Positions 34,113 through 43,116 of a stretch of DNA of 64,000 nt are shown piece after piece. Under the pieces are notes generated by a model. It was not told the origin of the DNA, ran no database searches, and saw only the letters and a list, made by a program, of their open reading frames with translations. A program made the translations under genes and the position numbers. Location of the stretch: contig CAJTAK010000003.1 of NCBI GenBank assembly GCA_910574255.1, positions 207,501 through 271,500 on the forward strand, given 5' to 3'. Each line of letters starts with the position of its first letter. Position 1 is the first letter of the stretch. Source of the DNA: Clostridia bacterium (GTDB taxonomy: Bacteria > Bacillota > Clostridia > Lachnospirales > Lachnospiraceae).

Positions 34113-34877
34113 TCACCCTTGTACCACCTTCAAAAACACCCTGTCCAATACCTCCCAATCCACATTTCTATCATCCGCCATCTCCTTCGAGATCTTCCCA
34201 TACCGCACAATCTCATTCTCAATAAACCTTTGAATGGCAGGCATTTTCGGATTTAAATCCTTTTCATCACTGGCTGCCTTCCTCACAAGCATTTTACCGA
34301 TCTCGTCCGCCACTTCTCCCGGAAGCTCCTGCTCAAGCAAATCATCAAACCGCACCGGAGGAATCATGTGAGTATTCTCTATATACCTGCATGCCAAAAG
34401 CGGCCGAAGCGCATAAATATACTTCTTATACCTTACCATATCCCCCTGCAGGTACTGCTTATAAGTACCGTTAGCCGTTCCATAATAATGGTAAAGGGCC
34501 GCTTTCCGGGAGAAATACGCCTTACAGCTTTCGTAAATTTCTTTCCATTCCCCAGTTGTCTTGTAAACAATCGGAGAATTTGCCCACTCAAAAAGCGTAG
34601 CATTTCCCTTGCGGAACTGGACAAGGGTTTTCTTCAAATCCCATCCGTTGATATCCAGCACTTCATCAAGCTGCCACTCAATTACATCCCGTCTTTCCTG
34701 AATGCTCAAATAATCCTCTTTGGATCTTACATAGACAAATCTCACATCATAATCACTGTCCGGAGATTCCACGCCCCAAGCCCTGCTGCCGGATTCCACA
34801 GCATAAAGCACTTTCACATGTTCTTCTTTTTCTATCTCCTTAAGCTTACCTTCTATCTCCCTATTCACATCTCTCAT
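34113..34877 (-). CDS. Nucleotidyltransferase-fold protein (COG3541-like), second of a pair
   Basis: A 254-residue protein with the polymerase-beta-type nucleotidyltransferase signature: GSRAWGVESPDSDYDVRFVY (about 28-47), that is, GS followed by DxD, the metal-binding residues. The rest (DLKKTLVQFRKGNATLFEWANSP, then a helical C-terminal region) fits the COG3541 predicted nucleotidyltransferases. The reaction and target are not known. The ATG at 34875-34877 shares one base with the preceding gene's stop (TGATG), a sign of translational coupling; GAGGGTG is the ribosome site. The first gene of the pair is a divergent member of the same fold. Confidence 0.8.
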   Translation of the reverse strand: MRDVNREIEGKLKEIEKEEHVKVLYAVESGSRAWGVESPDSDYDVRFVYVRSKEDYLSIQERRDVIEWQLDEVLDINGWDLKKTLVQFRKGNATLFEWANSPIVYKTTGEWKEIYESCKAYFSRKAALYHYYGTANGTYKQYLQGDMVRYKKYIYALRPLLACRYIENTHMIPPVRFDDLLEQELPGEVADEIGKMLVRKAASDEKDLNPKMPAIQRFIENEIVRYGKISKEMADDRNVDWEVLDRVFLKVVQG

Positions 34878-35896
34878 CAAAAATCACCCTCTATCGCTCT
34901 GCGATTCACATATTCCACAAGTTTTTCAACTGCTTCCATATCCGGGTTGTCCGGCAGTTTTGTATTCCGTGCTGCCGTCTCTAATCGTACCTCATAATCA
35001 GACAGAAGAACATAAAATTCTTTTGAAAATGTCTTATCTTCTTTTTGAAAATCACCCCGCCGGATGCTCTTTAGCAGCTCCAAATCATCCGTCCGATGGG
35101 TTTTGATCTCACCCTTTTCCAAAATATCAATGGCCATCATAAAAAGGCGCATCAAATGCATGGCATGTTTATTCAGATGATTATCATCCTTCTTCTTGTT
35201 GCGTTTTCCTATCTTATCATAATCCCGAACCACATTGTTCATAGCTCCTAGCATATTTTCATAATCCCGCAAAGGCAGATGCCGATAATCCGCATCTATA
35301 AATATTTCTGTCTCCAGTTCCGGATTTTCCGATTTATCAATATAAATGCGAATATTGCCTTTATCAAACATTTCATTTTTAAGCCTGAAATCCTCCAAAG
35401 CATTTTTTACAGAATTATAAATATGCTGTTCTCGCTCCTGCTGCGGCATGGAGTCTCTGGCAATTGCATTCTGTAACCGCCGAAGCTGAGCGCTTGCATA
35501 CCCTCCAAAGGACTTGGCCGCCCTCTTTGAAAGAAAAAGGGTTTTGTTAGCCAGCAATTCTTCCCCTATGGATGTCTTAATCAAATACTGTTCCTCATCC
35601 AGTCCCAGCAATTCAATGGTATTTGGATTGCATTCCAAAAGGAGCCTTATGATCTTATTAAAAGAATAAATCACCGTATCCGTATTTTTATCTTCATATT
35701 GTTCAAATTTCGTCAGCCCCAACAGATCCGATGAAGTATTTAACACAATTCCCCGAAAATCAATGTCACTGTTCTCGTTGTTTGTTCCGTAAGCATAGCT
35801 TCCTCCAAGCCCCATAAGAATAATACGTCTGCCAAGCCTTTTGTTTGTTCTTAAAAAATCATATTCCGCCGAATAGACAAGTTTTCTGAAATCCAT
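34877..35896 (-). CDS. Nucleotidyltransferase-fold protein (COG3541-like), first of a pair
   Basis: A 339-residue protein. The signature is MGLGGSYAYGTNNENSDIDF (about 28-47), with the GS and DxD residues kept. It is followed by LGLTKFEQYE and a helical region ending in a segment rich in charged residues (KKKDDNHLNKHAMHLMRLF). The layout resembles COG3541 proteins found in bacteria and phages. The function is unknown; nucleotide or RNA-end transfer is only a guess from the fold. It is translationally coupled to the second nucleotidyltransferase gene, so the two may form a complex. The start follows AGAGGGCGAAAAA. Confidence 0.78.
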   Translation of the reverse strand: MDFRKLVYSAEYDFLRTNKRLGRRIILMGLGGSYAYGTNNENSDIDFRGIVLNTSSDLLGLTKFEQYEDKNTDTVIYSFNKIIRLLLECNPNTIELLGLDEEQYLIKTSIGEELLANKTLFLSKRAAKSFGGYASAQLRRLQNAIARDSMPQQEREQHIYNSVKNALEDFRLKNEMFDKGNIRIYIDKSENPELETEIFIDADYRHLPLRDYENMLGAMNNVVRDYDKIGKRNKKKDDNHLNKHAMHLMRLFMMAIDILEKGEIKTHRTDDLELLKSIRRGDFQKEDKTFSKEFYVLLSDYEVRLETAARNTKLPDNPDMEAVEKLVEYVNRRAIEGDF

Positions 35897-35917
35897 TTTT
35901 TCGCCCTCTAAAAACTA

Positions 35918-35959
35918 GGGCTGCCGCCCGGCCAATAATCCCCGCCGATGCAGCAGCCC
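35918..35959 (-). terminator. Terminator of the aconitase-family gene
   Basis: On the minus strand GGGCTGC (35953-35959) and GCAGCCC (35918-35924) enclose a GC-rich loop, followed by TAGTTTTT. Confidence 0.65.
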
Positions 35960-36066
35960 ATCCTTTTCTCTAAATACAGCCTCCAATAAATTACTATGCC
36001 AATTACGCCAAATACACTTTCAAGTATACAGACCAAAGCTCAGGCACAGCAGTGCTGCATCAGAAT

Positions 36067-38352
36067 CTATCCCTTATAATAATTAATCAGGCATCCTTTC
36101 AAAATAATCTCACGCTCATCATCCGTAAGCGCTCCCAGGCGAAGCGTCACCTCTCTGCCCTGCTCTCCATTCACATAAGCCTTTACTTCACTCTGATTTT
36201 CTTCAATCGCTTTCCGAACCTTTGGTATAAACAGGAAGTCCCCCTTGGTAAAGGGCAGCTCTCCTTCATCAATCAGGAACGGCAGCATACCCCAGTTAAT
36301 CAGGTTGGAGCGATAACGCTTGGTCGCATAGGAATTGGCAATATTCGCCCAGCCTCCCAGTACCTTCTGGCAGGAAGCTGCCTGCTCTCTGGCGGATCCA
36401 TCCCCGGGCTTCACGGCAAAGATCGTACTTCCCACGCCCACATTGGTTTTGTCCACACCCGGACACCATGGATTCAATGCTTTAAAGATCTCTTTCAGCT
36501 CCGGAACGGCTTCTGCCGGACACTCTCCTGCTTCAATGGCTTTCTGCGCTGCCTGAATCTCCTTGGCAAGTCCCACATAAGCGGGATCCTTTCTGGAGAG
36601 AGTAAACTCCGCAAGCCCTAAAGGATTGGAGCGATAGGAAGAAGTCTCACCGGAGGGAATCAGCTCATCCGTAGTCGTAACCGGATCATGAATCTCAGAT
36701 ACGACTTTCAGTATCATATGCTCCGGCAATGCGGACATAGCCGGCCAGTCCTTGATATTGGGTCCAAACTTAATCTCCACATCCGGATCTGCCACGCCCT
36801 TGCTGTCAAATACTCTGTTTTCATAAATCTTACTATCAAAGAAATACCTTGGATTGGTATACTTTACATCTATCTCCGTAGCTGCTGTCAGGTAGCCCTT
36901 ATTAGCCGCCGTAGCCGCAATAGAACGGGCATCCATCAATGCTACCGAGGCAATCTGCCCATTCTGAAGCTTGGAGCCCTCCCGGTTGGGGAAGTTCCTG
37001 GTTGAGTGGCGGATACTGAATCCATTGTTGGACGGCGTGTCACCGGCGCCAAAGCAGGGGCCGCAGAAAGCCGTCTTCATAACAGCCCCCGTCTCCATAA
37101 GGGCTGCCGCTGCTCCGTTTTTCACCAGCTCCATGTACACCGGCATACTGGCCGGATACACGCTTAAGGTAAACTCATCCGGGCCGATGCTGGCTCCTTT
37201 CAGGATATCCGCCGCCGCACAAATGTTCTCAAAGCCGCCGCCTGCACAGCCTGCGATAATTCCCTGATCTACATACAGCTTACCGTCACGAATCTTGTCC
37301 GTCAGCCGAAAATCCACCGCATCTCCCAGGCTTACCAGAGCTTTTTTCTCCACATCACGAAGAATATCTCCCAGATTCTCCTTTACCTCCTCAATGGTAT
37401 AGGTGTTGCTGGGATGGAAAGGCATAGCTATCATAGGCTTAATTGCACTCAGATCCACATAAATCATACCGTCATAGTAAGCGGCTGCTCCCGGCTTCAA
37501 TTCCGCATAATCTCCGGCTCTTCCATGAATCTCATAGAACTCTTTGATTATATCATCAGTTTTCCAGATGGAGGACAGGCAGGTAGTCTCTGTGGTCATT
37601 ACATCGATTCCAATTCGGAAATCAGCGCTTAAGTTCTCTACGCCGTCACCGATAAACTCCATCACCTTATTATTTACATAGCCCTTTTCAAATACGGCGC
37701 CGATAATAGCCAAAGCCACATCCTGAGGCCCTACGCCCTTCTGCGGTTCTCCTGTGAGATAAACGCCTACAATACCCGGCATGGGAATATCATAGGTCTT
37801 ATTAAGAAGCTGCTTCACCAGCTCCGGGCCGCCCTCACCCATGGCCATGGTGCCAAGAGCTCCGTAACGGGTATGGCTGTCGGATCCGAGAATCATCTTT
37901 CCTCCTGCTGCCATCATCTCACGGGCAAACTGATGGATCACCGCCTGATGAGGCGGAACATAGACGCCGCCATATTTCTTGGCGCAGGTAAGGCCGTACA
38001 TGTGATCATCCTCATTGATGGTTCCGCCCACTGCGCAGAGGCTGTTATGACAGTTGGTCAGCACATAGGGAATGGGGAACTTCTCCAGCCCTGATGCACG
38101 GGCAGTCTGAATGATTCCCACAAAGGTAATATCATGGGAAGTCAATTTGTCAAACTTAATCTCCAGCTTTTCCATATTGCCGGATGTATTGTGCGCTTCT
38201 AAAATGCCGTAGGCAATGGTCTGCTTTTTCGCTTCCTCTTTCGATGGCGCCTTGCCCAGCCTGCTCTCCAGAACACTTACCGCATCCTTACTGTCCGGAA
38301 TGATCTCCGTTCCATTCAGCACGTAGGCTCCGCCTTCAAACAATTGAATCAT
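36067..38352 (-). CDS. Aconitase-superfamily hydratase (YbhJ-like)
   Basis: A 761-residue member of the aconitase superfamily. Iron-sulfur ligands are suggested by [15 protein letters not shown] (about 370) and by [17 protein letters not shown] (about 446-462). Active-site stretches include [20 protein letters not shown], and [14 protein letters not shown] for the substrate. The C-terminal swivel domain ends with [19 protein letters not shown]. The sequence resembles the YbhJ-type hydratases more than classical citrate-cycle aconitase, so the substrate may be aconitate or another hydroxy-acid. It is a single-gene unit: the start follows GGAGGAATATT and a terminator lies at 35918-35959. Confidence 0.85.
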   Translation of the reverse strand: MIQLFEGGAYVLNGTEIIPDSKDAVSVLESRLGKAPSKEEAKKQTIAYGILEAHNTSGNMEKLEIKFDKLTSHDITFVGIIQTARASGLEKFPIPYVLTNCHNSLCAVGGTINEDDHMYGLTCAKKYGGVYVPPHQAVIHQFAREMMAAGGKMILGSDSHTRYGALGTMAMGEGGPELVKQLLNKTYDIPMPGIVGVYLTGEPQKGVGPQDVALAIIGAVFEKGYVNNKVMEFIGDGVENLSADFRIGIDVMTTETTCLSSIWKTDDIIKEFYEIHGRAGDYAELKPGAAAYYDGMIYVDLSAIKPMIAMPFHPSNTYTIEEVKENLGDILRDVEKKALVSLGDAVDFRLTDKIRDGKLYVDQGIIAGCAGGGFENICAAADILKGASIGPDEFTLSVYPASMPVYMELVKNGAAAALMETGAVMKTAFCGPCFGAGDTPSNNGFSIRHSTRNFPNREGSKLQNGQIASVALMDARSIAATAANKGYLTAATEIDVKYTNPRYFFDSKIYENRVFDSKGVADPDVEIKFGPNIKDWPAMSALPEHMILKVVSEIHDPVTTTDELIPSGETSSYRSNPLGLAEFTLSRKDPAYVGLAKEIQAAQKAIEAGECPAEAVPELKEIFKALNPWCPGVDKTNVGVGSTIFAVKPGDGSAREQAASCQKVLGGWANIANSYATKRYRSNLINWGMLPFLIDEGELPFTKGDFLFIPKVRKAIEENQSEVKAYVNGEQGREVTLRLGALTDDEREIILKGCLINYYKG

Positions 38353-38398
38353 AATATTCCTCCTATTCCAGTTCCATAATTGCCAATTTTCATCAAAT

Positions 38399-38431
38399 TG
38401 CCGGCCAAGGGCAGTACGCCTTGTCCGGCAA
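38399..38431 (-). terminator. Probable terminator of the two-component system
   Basis: TTGCCGG and CCGGCAA enclose an inner CAAGG/CCTTG stem. The T tract after it is weak (TTTG), so it may instead be an attenuating hairpin between the kinase gene and the hydratase gene. Confidence 0.55.
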
Positions 38432-38472
38432 CACTAAGCTTATTATAAATAGCGCCAACAAAGATTGCAAGT

Positions 38473-41097
38473 TTATTCTGTGAGAATTTCCGCCTGCTGC
38501 ACATTCTTCTCCTGATTTTCTGCTGTGGTCTCTTCTTTGGCCGCCTCCGGGAAAATAATTGTTATCTTAAACAAATCTCCGTCCAGATAGATATCAAAGC
38601 TTCCTTTCTGCAGCTCTGTCAGCGTCTTGGCAATGGAAAGTCCAAGTCCGCTGCCCTCGGTGCTTCTGGCCACATCTCCCCGGATAAAACGCTCCGTCAG
38701 CTCTCCTGCCTGAATATTGAGGGGCTGCTCCGAGATATTCTTAATGTGAAAGCGCACCATATGGCCAACTACTGTCAGCTCCACATACACTCTGGTTCTT
38801 GGCATGGCATATTTTGCCACATTTCCGTACACATTTTCGAGAATCCTCCAGATTCTCCGGCCGTCCGCTTCAATAATAACCGGCTCCTTGGGCATATTTA
38901 CCACAAGCTGCAGCTCACGATCCTCAAATTTCTCACTAAATTCTCCGTTTGTCTGATTAATAAGCTCCTGAAAATTAATTCTCACAAGCTCCAGCTTCAC
39001 ATTTCCGGAGCTAATCTTGGAAGCTTCCACCAAATCATCCGTCAGATGCTTTAAGCGCTGGGACTTATCCTCCAGAATGGCAATGTAATTTCTTGCCCGC
39101 TCATTTTGAATATCCTCCCGCTTCAGCAAATCCACATAATTGATAATGGAGGTGAGCGGTGTCTTAATATCATGGGACACATTGGTGATCAGATCCGTTT
39201 TCAGGCGCTCATCCTTTACACTCTGTTCCACTGCCGTGGAAAGCCCCTCCCCGATGTGATTGATCGCTTCCGCCATTAAAAGGCTGTCACCGGAGAGTTT
39301 TTCCGTAGTAATCTGATGACTCAAGTCCCCCTCGGAGATCTTTCGTATTCCATCCAGGACACGTTTTCTCTGCTGAGCCTGCTGAAGCAAAGCCGCACCT
39401 ACCGCAATATCCAATGCAATAAGCAGCAGAATTCCAAAGATGCCAAAAGACAGCAATAACCCGTTGCCAGCCAAAAACAGCATGTAGGACAGCATTACTC
39501 TCGTAGTCACTTTCCAGTTGCGCACCACCTGGTAACAGCTGTCCAGGATCTTATGAAGCACACTGTTGCTCCAGAGGGTTCTGGTTTTGATCCGCCTTAC
39601 CAGGCTCAAATAGCCGCAAAGGAAAAAAAAGTTCATCAAAAAGGTGAGCACACCGCCGAAGACTCCCGCCTCCCAGATGCCGGACACCCGGCTGTGCAGC
39701 ACAGCTCCCGCCAGAAGCACCAGCCATGCCGGAATCACCAAAATCAACACGGCTGCCTCTGTCTGAATCCGATCAAAGCCGTTAAGGCGAACACTCTTAT
39801 CCTCTTCTTCTGTTCCTCTTCCTGTTGCCAGAGTCAGGTACACAAGTGTCAGAAGATACAGAAGACCTCCTAAAAGCACTCCATATATCGCCAGGCGGCT
39901 GATGGGCCGAATCTCCTCATACTGCTGCTTGTATGCCTGCAGGTTATCACTGGCAACATAACTGGGATCAATGGCAATGGCCAGAATATAGTTTCCATCC
40001 ACTGACATAGGATAATCTTTCAGATAACTGCTGATCTCACTTATGGAAATGGGCATATGGCTGGATTCAAAGCTCATATCGGAGCTGTCAAAAATCAAAT
40101 AATCCGGATGTCTCCGAATGTAAGCCAGCAAACTGTCCCGATCTGATATTTCCGCATCACCAAAGCTTTTAATATTGGTAATGGTTTTCTGCTCATAATC
40201 CTCTTTTGTCAGCCGTGTCACGCTCTCCGGCAGCACCAGATAACGCATATTGGTCATGCTGGGGCTGAACAGCTCCAGGTTTTCTTTATAAGAGTAAAAA
40301 TCATTGTAGATATTACCGAGAACATTTTCCAGCGCCCCATAAATCTCTTGAAGCTCCTGGGTGGACAGCCTTTGAGCCTCCGCATAATCAATAATGCCGG
40401 GATATTCCACAGGGGCATAGCGCTCATCTATCGCCATGATTTCTTCCACATCCTGAATCACTGCCTGCCCGAATATGCTCTCTATTTCTTCTTCAACAGC
40501 GTCCGTCTCCGCTTTTGGTACAAAGTTTTCCTCTGACTCTATTTCTGAGTTTTCCTCCAAATTCTCTTCTATATAGGAAAGAGCCTCATCATAGGATACG
40601 GAAACGGAAGCCACGGCTGATCCGCCGTCATAGATAGCCTGCTCTGTATAATTCATAGAGCTTTTGGAGATATAACCCACTTTTCCGTCATCATAGGTTA
40701 TCTTAAGGAGCGAGCTGTACGCACAGCCATCCAAAGACCAGTTCAGCAAATCCGTCAGCCTGTAGCAAAGTCCTCCGTCCTCCGCCTTTGTGTGCAGAAT
40801 CTGCCCCTCGGATGCGTATTCCTGAACATTCACTACAAGTGATGCATCATAAGCGCCGTTTTTCTCAAACTTGCTCTCCCTGTTTGCCGCCCGGATACAG
40901 CGGCGAATCTGTTCCCGAACCTCCCGCTGAAAATAGGCGGTGTTCTCAAAGGTTTCCTCACCCCTGAGGGCCCGAAATCCATTGTTTCCCACATAAAACA
41001 TGCTGACCGCAATAGACAGAACCAGCACAACCGCACAGACCTGATTTAATATAAGGGCAAGGGCTTTCCACCCCCTGGAATATTCCCATCGTCTCAT
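38473..41097 (-). CDS. Sensor histidine kinase with long extracellular region
   Basis: An 874-residue kinase. A first membrane helix (VCAVVLVLSIAVSMFYVG, about 20-37) is followed by an external region of about 350 residues and then by six or so helices (about 405-590). A HAMP-like linker (RKISEGDLSHQI) precedes the catalytic part. The phosphorylated histidine is in ITNVSHDIKTPLTSI; GSGLGLSIAKTL is the G2 box. The N box reads ENVYGNVAKYAMP, a variant of the usual NLLxNAxKY form. It begins 2 bp after the response regulator gene, so they are co-transcribed. The stimulus is unknown; the multi-helix unit between sensor and kinase is unusual and may be a second sensor. Confidence 0.88.
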   Translation of the reverse strand: MRRWEYSRGWKALALILNQVCAVVLVLSIAVSMFYVGNNGFRALRGEETFENTAYFQREVREQIRRCIRAANRESKFEKNGAYDASLVVNVQEYASEGQILHTKAEDGGLCYRLTDLLNWSLDGCAYSSLLKITYDDGKVGYISKSSMNYTEQAIYDGGSAVASVSVSYDEALSYIEENLEENSEIESEENFVPKAETDAVEEEIESIFGQAVIQDVEEIMAIDERYAPVEYPGIIDYAEAQRLSTQELQEIYGALENVLGNIYNDFYSYKENLELFSPSMTNMRYLVLPESVTRLTKEDYEQKTITNIKSFGDAEISDRDSLLAYIRRHPDYLIFDSSDMSFESSHMPISISEISSYLKDYPMSVDGNYILAIAIDPSYVASDNLQAYKQQYEEIRPISRLAIYGVLLGGLLYLLTLVYLTLATGRGTEEEDKSVRLNGFDRIQTEAAVLILVIPAWLVLLAGAVLHSRVSGIWEAGVFGGVLTFLMNFFFLCGYLSLVRRIKTRTLWSNSVLHKILDSCYQVVRNWKVTTRVMLSYMLFLAGNGLLLSFGIFGILLLIALDIAVGAALLQQAQQRKRVLDGIRKISEGDLSHQITTEKLSGDSLLMAEAINHIGEGLSTAVEQSVKDERLKTDLITNVSHDIKTPLTSIINYVDLLKREDIQNERARNYIAILEDKSQRLKHLTDDLVEASKISSGNVKLELVRINFQELINQTNGEFSEKFEDRELQLVVNMPKEPVIIEADGRRIWRILENVYGNVAKYAMPRTRVYVELTVVGHMVRFHIKNISEQPLNIQAGELTERFIRGDVARSTEGSGLGLSIAKTLTELQKGSFDIYLDGDLFKITIIFPEAAKEETTAENQEKNVQQAEILTE

Positions 41098-41099
41098 TC

Positions 41100-41798
41100 C
41101 TACAGCTTCTCCACTTTATAACCGATTCCCCATACTACTTTCAGGTATCGGGGTTCTTTTGCGTTGATCTCAATCTTTTCACGGATATGGCGGATATGCA
41201 CCGCAACCGTGTTATCTGCTCCAATGGCATCCTCATTCCATATACTTTCATAAATCTGGTTGATGGAAAATACTTTTCCCTGATTTTTTACCAGCAGGAG
41301 CAGGATATTGTACTCAATGGGTGTCAGCTTTACGGGCTCTCCGTCTACCGTTACTTCCTTTAAGTCGTCATTCATCACCAAGCCGCCGGTCTGATAAACC
41401 TTTTGAGCATCCTCCGCAGCGTTGCCAAGCTTGGTGTAACGGCGAAGCTGGGACTTTACACGGGCCACCAACTCCAGGGGATTGAAAGGCTTCGTCACAT
41501 AATCGTCCGCCCCGATATTTAATCCCAGAATCTTATCCGCATCCTCGGATTTGGCAGATAGAATGATAATGGGAATACTGCTCTTTTCCCGAATCTTGAG
41601 CGTAGCTCTAAGGCCGTCCAGCTTGGGCATCATGATGTCTATAATCAGCAACTGTATCTCATTCTTCTCCATCATGCTGACCGCCTGCAGTCCGTCATAA
41701 GCTTTTAAAATGTGATAGCCCTCCTGGGACAGATAAATCTCTATGGCATCTACGATTTCCTTGTCATCATCACATACTAAAATGGTATTTGTATTCAT
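41100..41798 (-). CDS. VanR/OmpR-family response regulator
   Basis: A 232-residue regulator. The receiver has VCDDDKEIVDAIEIYL, phosphoacceptor Asp54 in LIIDIMMPKLDG, ILSAKSEDADKI, and DDYVTKPFNPLEL. The winged-helix domain has LTPIEYNILLLLVKNQGKVFS and ADNTVAVHIRHIREKIE. The order and wording are those of VanR-like regulators of envelope functions. The ATG at 41796-41798 is chosen because GAGGTG lies six bases ahead; two upstream ATGs are also open. The kinase gene follows after 2 bp. Confidence 0.9.
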   Translation of the reverse strand: MNTNTILVCDDDKEIVDAIEIYLSQEGYHILKAYDGLQAVSMMEKNEIQLLIIDIMMPKLDGLRATLKIREKSSIPIIILSAKSEDADKILGLNIGADDYVTKPFNPLELVARVKSQLRRYTKLGNAAEDAQKVYQTGGLVMNDDLKEVTVDGEPVKLTPIEYNILLLLVKNQGKVFSINQIYESIWNEDAIGADNTVAVHIRHIREKIEINAKEPRYLKVVWGIGYKVEKL

Positions 41799-41836
41799 CT
41801 TCATCACCTCTGCTCCCATTTTACCGATTCTTCTTG

Positions 41837-41845
41837 ATTATAACA
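41837..41845 (-). promoter_or_regulatory. Extended -10 promoter of the two-component operon
   Basis: On the minus strand TGTTATAAT lies about 40 nt before the regulator start. No clear -35 is present, in keeping with autoactivation by the regulator. Confidence 0.5.
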
Positions 41846-42170
41846 AGGCTTTTTTAAGTTCTATGGGAGGGAATTCTTAAGATTTTGTTACTATTCTTAC
41901 TTCTTTGGGACCATAAACCATGGATAGATTTTAAATATAAGCAGCACAGAAAATACTCTTGTAAATTCTGTTCCGCCATTATTCTGTAAAATGGTCTTTT
42001 CAAAAAGTTCAAACAAAAAGAAGAGGTTCGGATATTGGTATCATCCCATCTCTCCTTTTCTTTCATGTCGAATTATTTTTGAAAAAGCTTTTGCAAACTG
42101 TGTTTAATTGCAAATTTTTTGTAAAACATTGTTACAAAGAATAAAGCATCCTCTAATTATGGCAAAAATT
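41846..42170. other. AT-rich intergenic stretch without a gene
   Basis: About 325 bp between the response regulator promoter and the end of the DegV gene. It is AT-rich and holds TTAAGA-type half-sites near 41875 on the minus strand, possible regulator boxes. I see no RNA gene or credible small coding frame. Confidence 0.5.
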
Positions 42171-43055
42171 TTATTTCAGATACTCCCCATACTTCTCCTC
42201 ACTGGCACTTAAGAATACAATTCCAATAATCCCCGGCCCCGTATGTGCTCCGATAGCGCAGCCTACCTGAGACTCCACAATCTTCCTGCAGTGATATTTC
42301 TCTTCCAGCATCTCCCTTACCTTCGTGCAGGTCTCCGGATCATTACCGTGGACAATGCCTATCTCCTGCTTTTCCAAGTTCACACCACGTTGGCCTACAA
42401 GCTCCACACAGCGTTTCAAAGACTTCATACGCCCCCGGACTTTCTCAAAGGCAACCAGAGCTCCGTCATCATTGACCTCAATAATAGGCTTGATATCCAG
42501 AACACCGCCCACTACGGCGGAGGTTCTGCTTAAGCGCCCGCCCTTGTACAGATATTCCAGGGTATCCACAGTAACAATATGCTCCATATTATCAAAGAAA
42601 TACCGGGCGGCTTCCACAAGCATCTCCTTAGAAGCTCCATTCTCCTGCATACGCAGAAGCTTCATGACACCCAGGCCAAAGCCTATAGATGCACACTTGG
42701 AATCTACAATGGTAATTTGGAAATCAGGATATTCCTCCAAAAGTTCTTCCTTAGCCAGATTAGCCGCATTGAACGTTCCGGCAATTCCCGTGGAAAAGCA
42801 CAGATAAAGCACTTCGTCTCCCGCTTTTGCATAGGGTTCAAAATTTTCATGAAACATAAATTGATTAATGTGGTAGGTCTTAATCTCCGCACCCTCCGCC
42901 TGAATTCGATAAAAATCATTTGGCATAATCGTTTTTCCATCAAAGTAATCGGTTCCATTGATGGTTACGGGCGTTGGTATTACATGAAGCTGATATTTAT
43001 CAATAATCTCTTTCGGCAAATCGGTTGCCGAATCGGTAACAATTTTAAGAGCCAT
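42171..43055 (-). CDS. DegV-family fatty-acid-binding protein
   Basis: A 294-residue DegV protein. The opening MALKIVTDSATDLPKEI is diagnostic, and later FSTGIAGTFNAANLAKEELLEEYPD and STSAVVGGVLDIKPIIEVNDDG fit the two-domain fold. In known cases these proteins (FakB) present a fatty acid to a kinase for membrane lipid synthesis. The ATG at 43053-43055 follows TAGGAGGATAAAG and is preferred to an upstream in-frame start at 43079. A shortened structured repeat lies directly ahead of the ribosome site. NadE lies upstream on the same strand. Confidence 0.92.
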   Translation of the reverse strand: MALKIVTDSATDLPKEIIDKYQLHVIPTPVTINGTDYFDGKTIMPNDFYRIQAEGAEIKTYHINQFMFHENFEPYAKAGDEVLYLCFSTGIAGTFNAANLAKEELLEEYPDFQITIVDSKCASIGFGLGVMKLLRMQENGASKEMLVEAARYFFDNMEHIVTVDTLEYLYKGGRLSRTSAVVGGVLDIKPIIEVNDDGALVAFEKVRGRMKSLKRCVELVGQRGVNLEKQEIGIVHGNDPETCTKVREMLEEKYHCRKIVESQVGCAIGAHTGPGIIGIVFLSASEEKYGEYLK

Positions 43056-43069
43056 CTTTATCCTCCTAT

Positions 43070-43110
43070 TTAAAATCACTGCGTGATAGCACTAAAGGGT
43101 AAAGTCACGC
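43070..43110 (-). repeat. Shortened structured repeat, upstream of the DegV gene
   Basis: Read on the plus strand, ATCAC-TGC-GTGAT (43075-43087) forms a hairpin in the same position as GTTGC-TAC-GCAAC of copy B. It is followed by ACTAAAGGGTAAAGTCAC, which matches copy B with one change. The hairpin sequence differs while pairing is kept. It ends 20 nt before the start codon. A competing pairing, GCGTGA (43081-43086) with TCACGC (43105-43110), is also possible. Confidence 0.68.
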
Positions 43111-43116
43111 AATCCC

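Noticed and set aside
41854..42066. 70-codon frame on the minus strand in the intergenic region
   Set aside because: No ribosome site and no protein-like composition; the region is better explained as control sequence.
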